From DASRPD01 sp035646535 (GTDB taxonomy: Bacteria; Actinomycetota; Acidimicrobiia; IMCC26256; JANYLB01): a DNA stretch of 63,944 nt. Below the pieces are notes generated by a model, which made no database searches, was not told the origin of the DNA, and saw only the letters and a list, made by a program, of their open reading frames with translations. The stretch is taken from the NCBI GenBank assembly GCA_035646535.1, contig DASRPD010000076.1, positions 1-63,944 of the forward strand. The letters are read 5' to 3'. The position numbers and the translations under genes are program-made. How positions within the stretch are numbered: position 1 is the stretch's first letter; every line of letters begins with the position of its first letter. Of this stretch, positions 27,875 through 36,442 are shown piece by piece.

Positions 27875-29293
27875 GTGAGCCGGGATCAGGCGAGTTTCAT
27901 CCCCCCGACTGGGGGAAATCCCCTGCCAGCCGCCTCGGGACGGCTGTTCGCCAACCGCGGCTTCGTCAAGCTGTGGATCGCGCAGTGTCTGTCGAGTACC
28001 GGGGACTGGGTCGGGTTCTTCGCGATCATCGCGATCGCGAGCGACCTGTCCGGTGGTTCTGCTGCTGCGATCAGCCTCGTCGTCGCCGCGCGCATGATTC
28101 CGGGCTTCTTCCTCGCCACCCTGGGTGGCGTCATCGTCGACCGGTTCGATCGGCGCAAGGTGATGGTCGTCTGCGACATCGGCCGCGCCGGTCTCCTTGG
28201 ACTGCTGCCCTTCGTGCATTCCGTCGGTGGGCTCGTGCTCATGTCCTTCGCGCTCGAGATCCTCACCCTGCTGTGGGGTCCGGCCAAGGACGCGTCGCTG
28301 CCGCACCTCGTGCCCGAGGATCAGCTGGCGTCGGCGAACTCGCTCGGGCTTGTCGCCGCGTACGGCACGTTCCCACTCGGTGGGGCGATCTTCTCGGCGC
28401 TGACGGTCGGCGCCGAGTGGCTCGGGGGCTTCGACGCGCTCTCGTCTCTCGAGGTCAACCGGAATCTGCTCGCGCTCTGGGCCGATGGTCTTACGTTCGT
28501 CGCCTCGGCACTCATCGTCTTGCGCCTTCCGATCCCGAAGCCCGAACGAAGCGAAGAGCACCGAGTCGACTGGACGCAGACGTTTCGCGAGATCGCCGAA
28601 GGGCTCCGCTTCATTCGCAGCGACCGGCTCGTTCGCGCAGTGATGATCGGCATGGCCGGGGGAATCGTCGGCGCCGGTGCCATGGTCCCGTTGGGCACAG
28701 TGTTCGCGAACAAGGTTCTCGGAAGCGCCGCGCTGTTCGGTCTGTTGATGGCCGCGATCGGAGTCGGAGCCGCGATCGGAGTCGGCGGCTTGGTCGTGCT
28801 CCAGAAGCGGCTGCCGCGCGACACGGTGTTCACGACGGCCGTGATCGGAGTTGGCGTCTTCCTCGCCGCGGCCGCGTCGGTCGACGCGGTCGCGTCGGCG
28901 GTGTTGTTGGTCGCAGCGACAGGCGCGTCGGCGGGCATGGCGTACGTGACCGGGTTCACGCTGATCCAGGAGAACGTGGCCGACGAGATCCGCGGTCGCA
29001 CGTTCGCGACGCTGTACACGATCGTTCGTCTTTGCCTGCTGATCTCGTTGACCGTGTCTCCGTTGTTCGCGGACCTGTTCGACTGGGTGTCCAAGCTCAT
29101 CTGGGGATCGGACCGCCGCGCGGAGATCCTGGGGGTGAGCTACTCGCTCCCCGGGGTTCGGGGCGCGCTGTGGGGTGGTGCCCTCGTGACGATCGGCGCC
29201 GGCGTTCTCGCCCGGATCCTTGTTCGTCGGGCTCGTCGAGCCGAGGCTCAGGAGGGCGCCTACGCGGGCGCCGAGGCAGAGGCAGAGGCGTGA
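27875..29293 (+). CDS. MFS transporter
   Basis: A 472-residue exporter-like protein with about 12 membrane helices. The MFS motif A region reads GGVIVDRFDRRKVMV after helix 2, and the N-terminus has GFVKLWIAQCLSSTGDWVGFF, typical of the DHA3-like (MefA) drug or macrolide exporters. The C-terminal end is Ala/Glu-rich. The substrate is not predictable. It is 4 bases upstream of tmk, so the two are probably cotranscribed. Confidence 0.85.
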   Translation: MSRDQASFIPPTGGNPLPAASGRLFANRGFVKLWIAQCLSSTGDWVGFFAIIAIASDLSGGSAAAISLVVAARMIPGFFLATLGGVIVDRFDRRKVMVVCDIGRAGLLGLLPFVHSVGGLVLMSFALEILTLLWGPAKDASLPHLVPEDQLASANSLGLVAAYGTFPLGGAIFSALTVGAEWLGGFDALSSLEVNRNLLALWADGLTFVASALIVLRLPIPKPERSEEHRVDWTQTFREIAEGLRFIRSDRLVRAVMIGMAGGIVGAGAMVPLGTVFANKVLGSAALFGLLMAAIGVGAAIGVGGLVVLQKRLPRDTVFTTAVIGVGVFLAAAASVDAVASAVLLVAATGASAGMAYVTGFTLIQENVADEIRGRTFATLYTIVRLCLLISLTVSPLFADLFDWVSKLIWGSDRRAEILGVSYSLPGVRGALWGGALVTIGAGVLARILVRRARRAEAQEGAYAGAEAEAEA

Positions 29294-29297
29294 AACG

Positions 29298-29903
29298 ATG
29301 ATCGGACGGTTCATCGTCCTGGAGGGCGGTGAGGGAAGTGGCAAGACCACTCAGGCGCGGCTGCTCGTTGCGCGCTTGCGCGCGGCCGGCCGGCCGGTCG
29401 TCGGTACCTTCGAACCCGGAGCGACGCCGCTGGGCTCACGCATCCGAACGCTCGTGCTCGACGGTCCCGCATCGATCGATCCGATGGCCGAGGCACTCCT
29501 GATGGCGGCCGACCGCGCCCAACACGTTGCCACGGTGATCCGGCCCGCCCTGGCACGCGGCGACTGGGTGGTGTGTGATCGCTTCGCACCATCATCACTC
29601 GTGTACCAGGGCATCGCCCGGGAGTTGGGTGTCGGCACGGTCGAGACGATCAGCAGTCACGCCGTCCAAGGTGTTGTTGCCGATCTGGTCGTGGTCATCG
29701 ATGTCGAGGCCGACGTTGCCGCGACCCGTCGCCGCGCGCCCACCGACCGCCTCGAGCGCGAGAGCGAGACGTTTCACGAACGGGTCCGGGCCGGATATCG
29801 GTCGCTCGCGGCCGAGCGGGGGTGGAGCATCATCGACGGCGATCACCCGCCGGAGATGGTCGCCGATGCCGTGTGGTCGGCCGCGGAGGGTCTCGGTGCC
29901 TGA
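29298..29903 (+). CDS. tmk: Thymidylate kinase
   Basis: A 201-residue enzyme: P-loop EGGEGSGKTTQ near residue 8-18, DR motif VCDRFAPSSLVYQG, and a LID region around TRRRAPTDRLERE. It phosphorylates dTMP to dTDP. The ATG overlaps no gene but its 3' end overlaps holB by 8 bases. Confidence 0.95.
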   Translation: MIGRFIVLEGGEGSGKTTQARLLVARLRAAGRPVVGTFEPGATPLGSRIRTLVLDGPASIDPMAEALLMAADRAQHVATVIRPALARGDWVVCDRFAPSSLVYQGIARELGVGTVETISSHAVQGVVADLVVVIDVEADVAATRRRAPTDRLERESETFHERVRAGYRSLAAERGWSIIDGDHPPEMVADAVWSAAEGLGA

Positions 29904-30993
29904 TCACTTCGCCGGCGTGGCCGGCCAGGAGCACGCGGTGGCCAGGCTGCGACAAGCTGCGGCGCGCCCCGTGCACGCGTACCTGATCGTCGGCGGGCGC
30001 GGTTCCGGCGCGGAGGACGCGGCCCGCGCGTTCGCGGCCGAGCTGATCGACGCGGACGACGATCGCCCCCAGCGGCGAGCGCATCCCGACGTCGTGGAGT
30101 TCGAGCCGGTGGCGACGGCGTACTCGGTCGACGAGGTTCGCCACGGGGTCGTTCCCGAGGTGTACCGGAGTCCCGTCGAAGGTGATCGCAAGGTCGTGAT
30201 CCTGCTGGACGCCGAACGACTCCGCGGCTCGCCGGGTTCGGGCGGTGCGCCGGCCAGCGCGTTGCTGAAGACGCTCGAGGAGCCTCCGAATCGTGCGGTG
30301 CTCGTGCTCGTGACCGCGGCGCCCGACGAGCTGCTGGACACCGTCCGTTCGCGGTGCGACCGGATCGACCTGGCGGCGCTCGATGAGGCGGGACTCGGAG
30401 ACACCTTGGTTCGGGAAGGTGTGGATGCCGCTCGCGCCCCCGTCGTGGCCCGATTGGCGGGTGGCCAACTGGCGCGAGCGCGCATGTTGGCGGGCCGTTT
30501 CGGGGCGTTGCGGGACGCGTTCGTACGGGCACCTGCGCGTCTTGATGGCAGTGGCGCCGCCGCGCTGACGGTCGCCGAGGACCTCCTCGGCGCGGCGCAA
30601 GACGCGGCAGCGGACCTGCGGACCGTCCACGAGGCCGAGGTCGCTGAGCTCGAGGAGGAGATCGAGCGGGCGGGCTACCCGGCGCGGGCGGTGCAGACGC
30701 TCACCCGGCGTGTGCGCGAACGGCACAAGCGCGAGGACCGACGCGCCCGCGCCGAGGCGCTCCTGGAAGGCATCACCGCGCTGGAGTCGGTGTATCGCGA
30801 CGCGCTCGTCTCCGGCGCGGCGCCGCTCAACTCCGACCGTGACCCGCTCGACCTGGATCCCCGAAGCGTTGCCGCGGCGCTCGACGCGTGCAGCCAGGCG
30901 CGCCGGGCGTTCGAGTTCAACCCCAGCGAGGGCCTGCTGCTGGAGCGGCTCATGCTGCATCTCCCGGCCGGCTCGCCGGGCACCCGTCAGTAG
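29896..30993 (+). CDS. holB: DNA polymerase III subunit delta prime
   Basis: A 365-residue clamp-loader subunit starting GTG inside tmk. It has the AAA+ outline (GVAGQEHAVARLR…HAYLIVGGRGSGAEDAAR, then VVILLDAERL, ALLKTLEEPPNRAVLVLVT and RSRCDRIDL). The P-loop lacks Lys-Thr, which is normal for delta prime because it does not bind ATP. The zinc-binding cysteines of many delta prime proteins are also missing. tmk-holB linkage is conserved in many bacteria. Confidence 0.9.
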   Translation: MPDHFAGVAGQEHAVARLRQAAARPVHAYLIVGGRGSGAEDAARAFAAELIDADDDRPQRRAHPDVVEFEPVATAYSVDEVRHGVVPEVYRSPVEGDRKVVILLDAERLRGSPGSGGAPASALLKTLEEPPNRAVLVLVTAAPDELLDTVRSRCDRIDLAALDEAGLGDTLVREGVDAARAPVVARLAGGQLARARMLAGRFGALRDAFVRAPARLDGSGAAALTVAEDLLGAAQDAAADLRTVHEAEVAELEEEIERAGYPARAVQTLTRRVRERHKREDRRARAEALLEGITALESVYRDALVSGAAPLNSDRDPLDLDPRSVAAALDACSQARRAFEFNPSEGLLLERLMLHLPAGSPGTRQ

Positions 30994-31006
30994 ACTGCCC
31001 GCTCCC

Positions 31007-31082
31007 GCCGGGATAGCTCAGTCGGCAGAGCAGCTCACTCGTAATGAGCAGGTCAAGGGTTCGATTCCCTTTCCCGGCTCCA
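31007..31082 (+). tRNA. tRNA-Thr(CGT), with encoded CCA
   Basis: Acceptor stem GCCGGGA pairs TCCCGGC; D arm AGCTCAGTCGGCAGAGC; anticodon stem GCTCA/TGAGC with loop CTCGTAA (anticodon CGT, codon ACG); T arm AAGGGTTCGATTCCCTT; discriminator T then CCA at 31080-31082. Confidence 0.97.
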
Positions 31083-31169
31083 CCAGCACTTGCGCGTTCG
31101 ATGGCCCTCGCCGTCGCTCGTGGTCTCACCGCGTCTACGGCTGGCGCGCGGCCGCATCGCCGCCGGGCC

Positions 31170-31188
31170 GCACCGCGTCACGCGGTGC
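31170..31188. terminator. Hairpin after tRNA-Thr, overlapping the convergent stop
   Basis: GCACCGCG and CGCGGTGC form an 8-bp stem with a 3-base loop. The stop codon of the convergent DUF3592 gene (31178-31180) lies in its loop, so it could serve both directions. Confidence 0.45.
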
Positions 31189-32146
31189 TGGTGGACCCCT
31201 CGGTGTCGGCGGCCGGCCCGTTGGTGTTGCCGGTGGGGCCTTGGCGGCCCGCGGTCTCATCCTGGTCCGCCGCGCCGAGTTGATCGGGTGAGGGCATGTA
31301 CTCCGAGGCGCGGTCGATCATCCCGTGCGCGCGACCGAGCACGCCCGTATGCGACTCGTGGTGGCGGTGGCGTGTGAGCCACGCGTACACGAGCGCGCCG
31401 GCCGCGAACGCGAGCACCGGGACGAGGACCGTCATGAACCCGCCGAAGAGGCTCGAGGCGCGCACCCCGATGCGGTTCACGACGCTGGTCCAGCCCTGGG
31501 TCGTGATCGTACCGACGGCCCAGGCTCCCAGTCCGGCGACGAGCAGCGCGCCGGACAGGACCAGCGGGGTGCGGAGCACCGTGAGCGGGTCGTCGGCAGT
31601 CGCGAGGCTGCGTCGCCGACGCCACATGGAAAAGGCCAGCAGCGCGGCCGCGGCTCCGGCACCGAGTCCTGCGCCCGCGACGAGCGCGCGGCCGGCCGGG
31701 TGGGGGTCGGCGATCCCGACGAGGTCGACGTTCGACTTGTCGGCTGGGTCGTACCGGATCGGTAGCGGCGAGGTGATCCACTCGGAACCGGGCGCGCCGA
31801 CATGGACCTCGGTGCGGTGCCGCGTTCCCTGTCGATCCCGGTAGGAGAGCTCGAGGTCGATCCCGTCGGTGAGGCGAACGCCCTCGATCGTGGCCCGAGT
31901 CTGCGTCCAGTCACTCGTCACCGTCGTGGCGTGGCGCCAATCGGACCAGGAGTCGCGGAGTCGGAGTGCGCCGGTCACGAGCAGTGGAACGGCAAGGATC
32001 ACGAGGAGCGCGCCGAGCACGACCAGGAGTACCCGCATGGGGTTGCGCACCGCCGATCGCGCGTGGGCCCACATCGTCGCACCGGCGCCTTGCACGGACC
32101 GAGCGAGACGGTCGAGGCGGCTCTCGCGGTTCGGCGTGTCGATCAT
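31178..32146 (-). CDS. DUF3592-like membrane protein
   Basis: A 322-residue protein. One membrane helix (about 37-60) is followed by a beta domain of the DUF3592 type (TRATIEGVRL…LELSYRDRQG…LPIRYDPADKSNVDLVG), then a helix pair, another helix pair (about 205-265) and a polar tail rich in Gly/Thr/Asp. No catalytic residue is evident. DUF3592 proteins are widespread in actinobacterial envelopes but of unknown role. Confidence 0.65.
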   Translation of the reverse strand: MIDTPNRESRLDRLARSVQGAGATMWAHARSAVRNPMRVLLVVLGALLVILAVPLLVTGALRLRDSWSDWRHATTVTSDWTQTRATIEGVRLTDGIDLELSYRDRQGTRHRTEVHVGAPGSEWITSPLPIRYDPADKSNVDLVGIADPHPAGRALVAGAGLGAGAAAALLAFSMWRRRRSLATADDPLTVLRTPLVLSGALLVAGLGAWAVGTITTQGWTSVVNRIGVRASSLFGGFMTVLVPVLAFAAGALVYAWLTRHRHHESHTGVLGRAHGMIDRASEYMPSPDQLGAADQDETAGRQGPTGNTNGPAADTEGSTSTA

Positions 32147-32206
32147 TGCACCTACCAGTGTGCACGACCGCGGCGGGCCCTTTTCGCCGGGTCAGGCGTT
32201 GAACCG

Positions 32207-32212
32207 TAGGAT
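32207..32212 (+). promoter_or_regulatory. Candidate -10 box for the ABC exporter
   Basis: TAGGAT, 6 bases before the ATG at 32219; no ribosome site. Confidence 0.5.
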
Positions 32213-32218
32213 CGGACC

Positions 32219-33217
32219 ATGGAGGACTCCGGACAACCGGCGATCGAGGTCGCCGGGCTCGAGAAGCGCTACGGCGATCTCGAAGCCGTGCGTGGCATCA
32301 GCTTCTCCGTGGAACCGGGGGAGATCTTTGGTTTCCTCGGTCCGAACGGCGCCGGCAAGTCCACGACGATCTCCATGTTGTGCACCCTCGTGCGCCCGAC
32401 CGGTGGTACGGCCCGGGTGGACGGTTTCGACGTCATGGCCGACCGCACGGAGGTTCGCCGTCGGATCGGGCTGGTGTTCCAGGACACCACCCTGGACGAC
32501 TACCTCACGGCCCAGGAGAATCTCCGGTTCCACGCCGAGCTGTACGGGGTGCCACGGTCGATCGTCGGGTCGCGGCTCCAAGAGGTCATGGAGATGGTCG
32601 GACTCTGGGATCGTCGCACCCACCTGGTCCGGACGTTCTCCGGTGGCATGAAGCGACGGCTGGAGATCGCCCGGGGCCTCCTGCACTCGCCGCGAGTCCT
32701 GTTTCTCGACGAACCGACGGTCGGCCTCGACCCCCAGACCCGGTCGCACATCTGGGACTACATCAATGTGCTGAAGGCGCGCGAGTCGATCACGATGTTC
32801 CTCACGACGCACTACATGGACGAAGCGGAGCACTGCGACCGGATCGCGATCATCGACCACGGCGAGGTCGTGGTGATCGATACGCCCGCGGCGCTCAAGG
32901 CCAGTGTCGGACGCGATCGCGTCCAGCTGCGTACCGACGACGACGAAGCCGCGATCGCCGCGCTGGGCGAGCGATTCGGTCTCGAGGCCACCGTGAGCGA
33001 AGGCGAGGTGTGCGTGCAGGTCGTGGGCGGCGAGGAGTTCGTTCCGCGTCTGTTCGCCGAGCTCGGCGTCCCGATCCGCGCCGTGAGCGTCGCTCGGCCG
33101 ACGTTGGACGACGTGTTCATGCGCTACACCGGCCGCACGATTCGTGACGCAGAGGCTTCGGCGAGCGAGCGCAACCGCAACAACGTCTTCGTACGTGCCG
33201 GGACCCGGCGGGGCTGA
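32219..33217 (+). CDS. DrrA-like ABC transporter ATP-binding protein
   Basis: A 332-residue ATPase. Walker A GPNGAGKST, Q-loop VFQDTTLDDYLT, signature FSGGMKRRLEIARGL (SGG variant), Walker B VLFLDEPTVGLD, H-loop TTHYMDEA. A C-terminal regulatory segment (about 230-310) is typical of the DrrA/NodI class of exporters of drugs or lipids. The permease gene starts 1 base after the stop. Substrate unknown. Confidence 0.92.
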   Translation: MEDSGQPAIEVAGLEKRYGDLEAVRGISFSVEPGEIFGFLGPNGAGKSTTISMLCTLVRPTGGTARVDGFDVMADRTEVRRRIGLVFQDTTLDDYLTAQENLRFHAELYGVPRSIVGSRLQEVMEMVGLWDRRTHLVRTFSGGMKRRLEIARGLLHSPRVLFLDEPTVGLDPQTRSHIWDYINVLKARESITMFLTTHYMDEAEHCDRIAIIDHGEVVVIDTPAALKASVGRDRVQLRTDDDEAAIAALGERFGLEATVSEGEVCVQVVGGEEFVPRLFAELGVPIRAVSVARPTLDDVFMRYTGRTIRDAEASASERNRNNVFVRAGTRRG

Positions 33218-33218
33218 C

Positions 33219-34091
33219 GTGACCGATATCCAAGCCTCAGCCACGGTCGCGTCGGTTCGTGTCGCCGGTGGAACCCTGCGTGACGACCTGCGCGCGGTGT
33301 CCATCGTGTGGAGGCGAGAGCTCATCCGGTTCGGGCGCAGCAAGCTCCGGATCATCACCGGGCTCTCGCAACCGGTCATCTACCTGTTCGTGCTCGGGAC
33401 CGGGCTGTCCTCGATCGTGCCGGCGTCGGCCGGGGGCAACTTCAACTACCGCACGTTCATGTTCCCCGGCGTCCTCGCCATGACGATCCTGTTCACCTCC
33501 ATCTTCTCGGCCGTCTCGATCGTGTGGGACCGGGAGTTCGGCTTCCTGCGCGAGATGCTGGTCGCGCCCGTCCGGCGCAGCGCCCTGATCACCGGCAAGT
33601 GTCTGGGGGGCGCGACCGTCGCGACCGCCCAGGGCGCGCTCATGCTGGTGTTCGCCGGCTTCGTCGGCGTGCCGTATTCACCGGTGCTCCTCATCGAGCT
33701 CGTGTTGCTCATGGCGCTCACGGCATTCGTCGTCAACGCCCTCGGGATCGTCATCGCGAGTCGGATGGAGCAGGTCGAGTCGTTCCAGGTCGTCATGCAG
33801 TTCGTCGTCCTGCCGATGTTCTTCCTGTCCGGAGCCTTGTTCCCCCTCAACGGGCTCCCCCGGTGGCTGTCCGTGCTGACCCGGCTGGATCCGCTCACCT
33901 ATCTCGTGCAACCCATGCGCCGGGTGGTGTTCAGCTACGTCGACGTCCCGCCGGACGCCCGGGCGTCGCTGGCACCCGACGTCACCTGGTTCGGCTGGCC
34001 CGTGCCCGTGTCGGTGATGGTGCTCGTGAGCATCGCCCTGGGTCTGGCATTCCTCGGCGTGGCCGTGTACCAGTTCTCGAAGCCGGAATAG
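33219..34091 (+). CDS. DrrB-like ABC transporter permease (ABC-2)
   Basis: A 290-residue protein with six predicted membrane helices and the ABC-2 loop WDREFGFLREMLVAPVRRSALITGK between helices 2 and 3; PLTYLVQPMRRV lies before the last helix. The GTG start is directly downstream of the ATPase stop. It forms the membrane half of the exporter. Confidence 0.9.
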   Translation: MTDIQASATVASVRVAGGTLRDDLRAVSIVWRRELIRFGRSKLRIITGLSQPVIYLFVLGTGLSSIVPASAGGNFNYRTFMFPGVLAMTILFTSIFSAVSIVWDREFGFLREMLVAPVRRSALITGKCLGGATVATAQGALMLVFAGFVGVPYSPVLLIELVLLMALTAFVVNALGIVIASRMEQVESFQVVMQFVVLPMFFLSGALFPLNGLPRWLSVLTRLDPLTYLVQPMRRVVFSYVDVPPDARASLAPDVTWFGWPVPVSVMVLVSIALGLAFLGVAVYQFSKPE

Positions 34092-34104
34092 CTTCGACCG
34101 GCGA

Positions 34105-34110
34105 TAACCT
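34105..34110 (+). promoter_or_regulatory. Candidate -10 box upstream of the sigR leader ORF
   Basis: TAACCT, 7 bases before the ATG at 34118. Confidence 0.4.
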
Positions 34111-34117
34111 GGAACTC

Positions 34118-34180
34118 ATGTGGAGCCGTACGACGCATCCGACCGTCGAGAGGCTCCGAGCCTCCGCCAACGACCTGTGA
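34118..34180 (+). CDS. Possible 20-residue leader peptide before sigR
   Basis: ATG at leaderless distance (7 bases) after TAACCT, reading MWSRTTHPTVERLRASANDL and ending TGA 18 bases before the sigma-factor ATG. No family is known to me. The spacing suggests a short translated leader on the sigR mRNA rather than a chance ORF, but coding statistics on 20 codons prove little. Confidence 0.3.
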   Translation: MWSRTTHPTVERLRASANDL

Positions 34181-34198
34181 TCATTCGGAATGAGACCG

Positions 34199-34786
34199 AT
34201 GGCTGACCAAGCGAGCTTTGCCGAGCTGGCGATGCCCTACATGGACGCTCTCTATTCGGCGGCGTTGCGGATGACCCGCAACCCGACCGACGCCGAGGAC
34301 CTCGTCCAGGAGACGTACCTGCGCGCCTACCGGGGCTTTGGCGGGTTCCGGGAGGGGACCAACCTCAAGGCCTGGCTGTACAAGATTCTCACGAACACGT
34401 TCATCAACATCTATCGGGCGAAGAAGCGTCGACCCGAGCAGGTCGATCTGGACGCCACGGAGGACTTCTACCTGTATCGCCGCCTCGGTGGTCTCGAGGC
34501 CGTCGAAGCGCAGCGAAGCCCCGAGTCCGAGGTGCTGGACGCGATTCCCGAGTCCGTGGTGAAGGAAGCCCTCGAGGATCTGCCCGAGCAGTTCCGCATG
34601 GCCGTGCTGCTGGCCGACGTGGAGGGCTTCTCCTACAAGGAGATCGCCGAGATCACGGATGTGCCGATCGGGACGGTGATGAGTCGACTGCACCGAGGAA
34701 GAAAACAACTCCAGCAGCGGTTGTGGAGCTTGGCGGTGGAGCGCGGGCTGGTCGATGAGCCCTCACCGACGGTTGCGGGGGGATAA
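34199..34786 (+). CDS. sigR: SigR/SigH-type ECF sigma factor
   Basis: A 195-residue group IV sigma factor. Sigma2: ALYSAALRMTRNPTDAEDLVQETYLRAYRGF; sigma4: LPEQFRMAVLLADVEGFSYKEIAEITDVPIGTVMSRLHRGRKQL. The GTNLKAWLYKILTNTFINIYR linker is characteristic of the thiol-stress SigR/SigH/RpoE subgroup. An in-frame ATG at 34190 is possible; 34199 has GGAATGAG ahead of it. A short inverted repeat CATTC-G-GAATG (34182-34192) sits at the start. The next gene encodes its anti-sigma factor. Confidence 0.9.
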   Translation: MADQASFAELAMPYMDALYSAALRMTRNPTDAEDLVQETYLRAYRGFGGFREGTNLKAWLYKILTNTFINIYRAKKRRPEQVDLDATEDFYLYRRLGGLEAVEAQRSPESEVLDAIPESVVKEALEDLPEQFRMAVLLADVEGFSYKEIAEITDVPIGTVMSRLHRGRKQLQQRLWSLAVERGLVDEPSPTVAGG

Positions 34787-34790
34787 CACG

Positions 34791-35072
34791 ATGGACGAGA
34801 TCACACATCACCCAGCGCAAGGCGATCCCGGCGACGACGTGGATTGCGAGCGCGCGATCGTCGAGATCTATGAGTATCTCGACGGTGAGCTGACGACCTC
34901 GAAACGCAGGGCCATCGCTCGGCACCTGGACGATTGCCCACCCTGCGCCCAGGGTTTCACCTTCGAGTTCGAGCTGCGCCAAGTCATCTCGATGAAGTGC
35001 CGCGACCGGGTCCCCGCCGAGCTGAGACAGCGCATCGCCGAGGCGCTGCGCATCGACGTTCCGCCGGCCTGA
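34791..35072 (+). CDS. rsrA: RsrA-type zinc anti-sigma factor
   Basis: A 93-residue ZAS protein. Zinc and redox residues Cys19, His45, Cys49 and Cys52 match the C-x25-H-x3-C-x2-C pattern of RsrA; Cys70 is near the redox-active position of the family. Disulfide formation releases zinc and frees SigR. The gene starts 4 bases after sigR, preceded by GGGGGGA. Confidence 0.9.
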   Translation: MDEITHHPAQGDPGDDVDCERAIVEIYEYLDGELTTSKRRAIARHLDDCPPCAQGFTFEFELRQVISMKCRDRVPAELRQRIAEALRIDVPPA

Positions 35073-35119
35073 ATGGGCGGGTTTGCCGTGCCGCTTCCGA
35101 TCGACGGTGGCGAGCGCTC

Positions 35120-35125
35120 TACGAT
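35120..35125 (+). promoter_or_regulatory. Candidate -10 box for the 44-residue protein
   Basis: TACGAT, 6 bases before the GTG at 35132; no ribosome site. Confidence 0.5.
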
Positions 35126-35131
35126 GGCACC

Positions 35132-35266
35132 GTGACCGAGACCCTCGCGGCCGAGCTCTGGTTCTTCTGGCTCGCGCCACTGTTCCTGCTCGCCTGCGTC
35201 GGTGTGGCCGGGCTGGTTGCCCTGAGCTACTACCGACGCGTCATCAAGGTGAAACGAGGCGGGTAG
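35132..35266 (+). CDS. 44-residue membrane protein
   Basis: GTG start at leaderless distance after TACGAT. One long hydrophobic helix (about residues 9-34, with FFWLAPLFLLACVGVAGLVA) and a basic tail RRVIKVKRGG. No family recognised. It ends 3 bases before the metalloprotease gene, so they may share a transcript. Confidence 0.55.
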   Translation: MTETLAAELWFFWLAPLFLLACVGVAGLVALSYYRRVIKVKRGG

Positions 35267-35269
35267 GCG

Positions 35270-36415
35270 ATGACGACGGTTCCGGTCGTCGGCGGCACCG
35301 CTGCGAACGACCGGGCCGCCTCGGCGGCGCCGGGAACTGTCGAACGTTCCGATCCCGTCGAGCCGGTCGACTGGGGTCTGGCGCTCCGTGTCGCTCAACG
35401 CATCTCCGGCCGGGATTCCCTCGCCAACTCGCACGTCGGCGACTCACTCCGTCGTGACTTCGACGACGTCACCACCGCAGCAGAGGTTCTCGTGACCGAG
35501 TTCACCGGCCTCAGGCCCACCGGGCCGGCGCGCGGCCAAGTGCTGGACCGTTCGAGTTGGGTCGAGGCCAACGTCGTGTCCATGCGCCGGCTCCTCGCAC
35601 CGTTGACCGACAAGCTCGGCAGCCGCGTCGCGCGGAGCCCACTCGCCCCCGTCGGGCGGACGGTCGCCGGCACCGAGCTCGGCATTCTGCTCGGTTGGGT
35701 CGCCAAGCGTGTGCTCGGTCAGTACGACCTGCTCGTACCCGACGACCCGACGGCGCCCGCAGGATCGCCTCCCGACGACGCCGTCTACTTCGTGGGGACG
35801 AACGTCCTGGCGCTCGAGAAGCGGTACGCGTTCCGGCCCCGTGACTTCCGGATGTGGATCGCGCTGCACGAGCTCACGCATCGGGCTCAGTTCACCGGCG
35901 TCCACTGGCTCCGACCGTATTTCTTGTCGCTGGTCGAGCAGTCCCTCTCCCTCGTCGAGCCGGATCCGAGTCGGTTCATGCGGGTCATCGGCCGGATCAC
36001 CGACGACGTTCGACGGGGGCGGAACCCGCTCGACGCCGGCGGGCTCGTCGGGCTCATCGCCACGCCCGCCCAGCAGGTGCTGCTCGACCAGACCCAGGCG
36101 CTCATGTCACTCCTCGAGGGCCACGGCAACCTGGTCATGAACCGGCTGGGTCGTGATCACGTCGCGGGACAGGCCCGGATGGCGAGGATCCTGCACGCGC
36201 GCCGCAACCCGGGCGGGCTCGCCGCGGTCGTCCAGAAGCTGGTCGGGTTCGAGCTCAAGATGCGCCAGTACGAGATCGGGGAACAGTTCTGCGAGGCTGT
36301 CGTGCGCGAGGCCGGACTGCGCGCGCTCGACCGGGCCTGGCTGGACTCGGAGTCGCTGCCGACGTTGGCCGAGCTGGCTGCGCCCGACGACTGGCTCCGT
36401 CGTGTCGGCGCCTGA
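35270..36415 (+). CDS. Zinc-dependent metalloprotease-like protein (DUF2342 type)
   Basis: A 381-residue protein with the zincin motif LHELTH (HExxH, about residue 202) and a distal Glu-rich helix LLEGHGNLVM. It corresponds to Rv3626c, which also stands just upstream of tilS-hpt; the family was once labelled as associated with coenzyme F420 biosynthesis. Cytoplasmic (no signal peptide). Real substrate unknown. The position in front of the tilS-hpt-fol run is conserved in actinobacteria. Confidence 0.8.
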   Translation: MTTVPVVGGTAANDRAASAAPGTVERSDPVEPVDWGLALRVAQRISGRDSLANSHVGDSLRRDFDDVTTAAEVLVTEFTGLRPTGPARGQVLDRSSWVEANVVSMRRLLAPLTDKLGSRVARSPLAPVGRTVAGTELGILLGWVAKRVLGQYDLLVPDDPTAPAGSPPDDAVYFVGTNVLALEKRYAFRPRDFRMWIALHELTHRAQFTGVHWLRPYFLSLVEQSLSLVEPDPSRFMRVIGRITDDVRRGRNPLDAGGLVGLIATPAQQVLLDQTQALMSLLEGHGNLVMNRLGRDHVAGQARMARILHARRNPGGLAAVVQKLVGFELKMRQYEIGEQFCEAVVREAGLRALDRAWLDSESLPTLAELAAPDDWLRRVGA

Positions 36416-36442
36416 CGCGCCTGCAACCTCCGACCGGCAGTC

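Noticed and set aside
29896..30993. Broken Walker A in holB as evidence of decay
   Set aside because: Delta prime subunits normally do not bind ATP and lack a functional P-loop.
31007..31082. tRNA as attachment site for an integrated element
   Set aside because: No integrase, no direct repeat of the tRNA 3' end nearby, and flanking genes are housekeeping.
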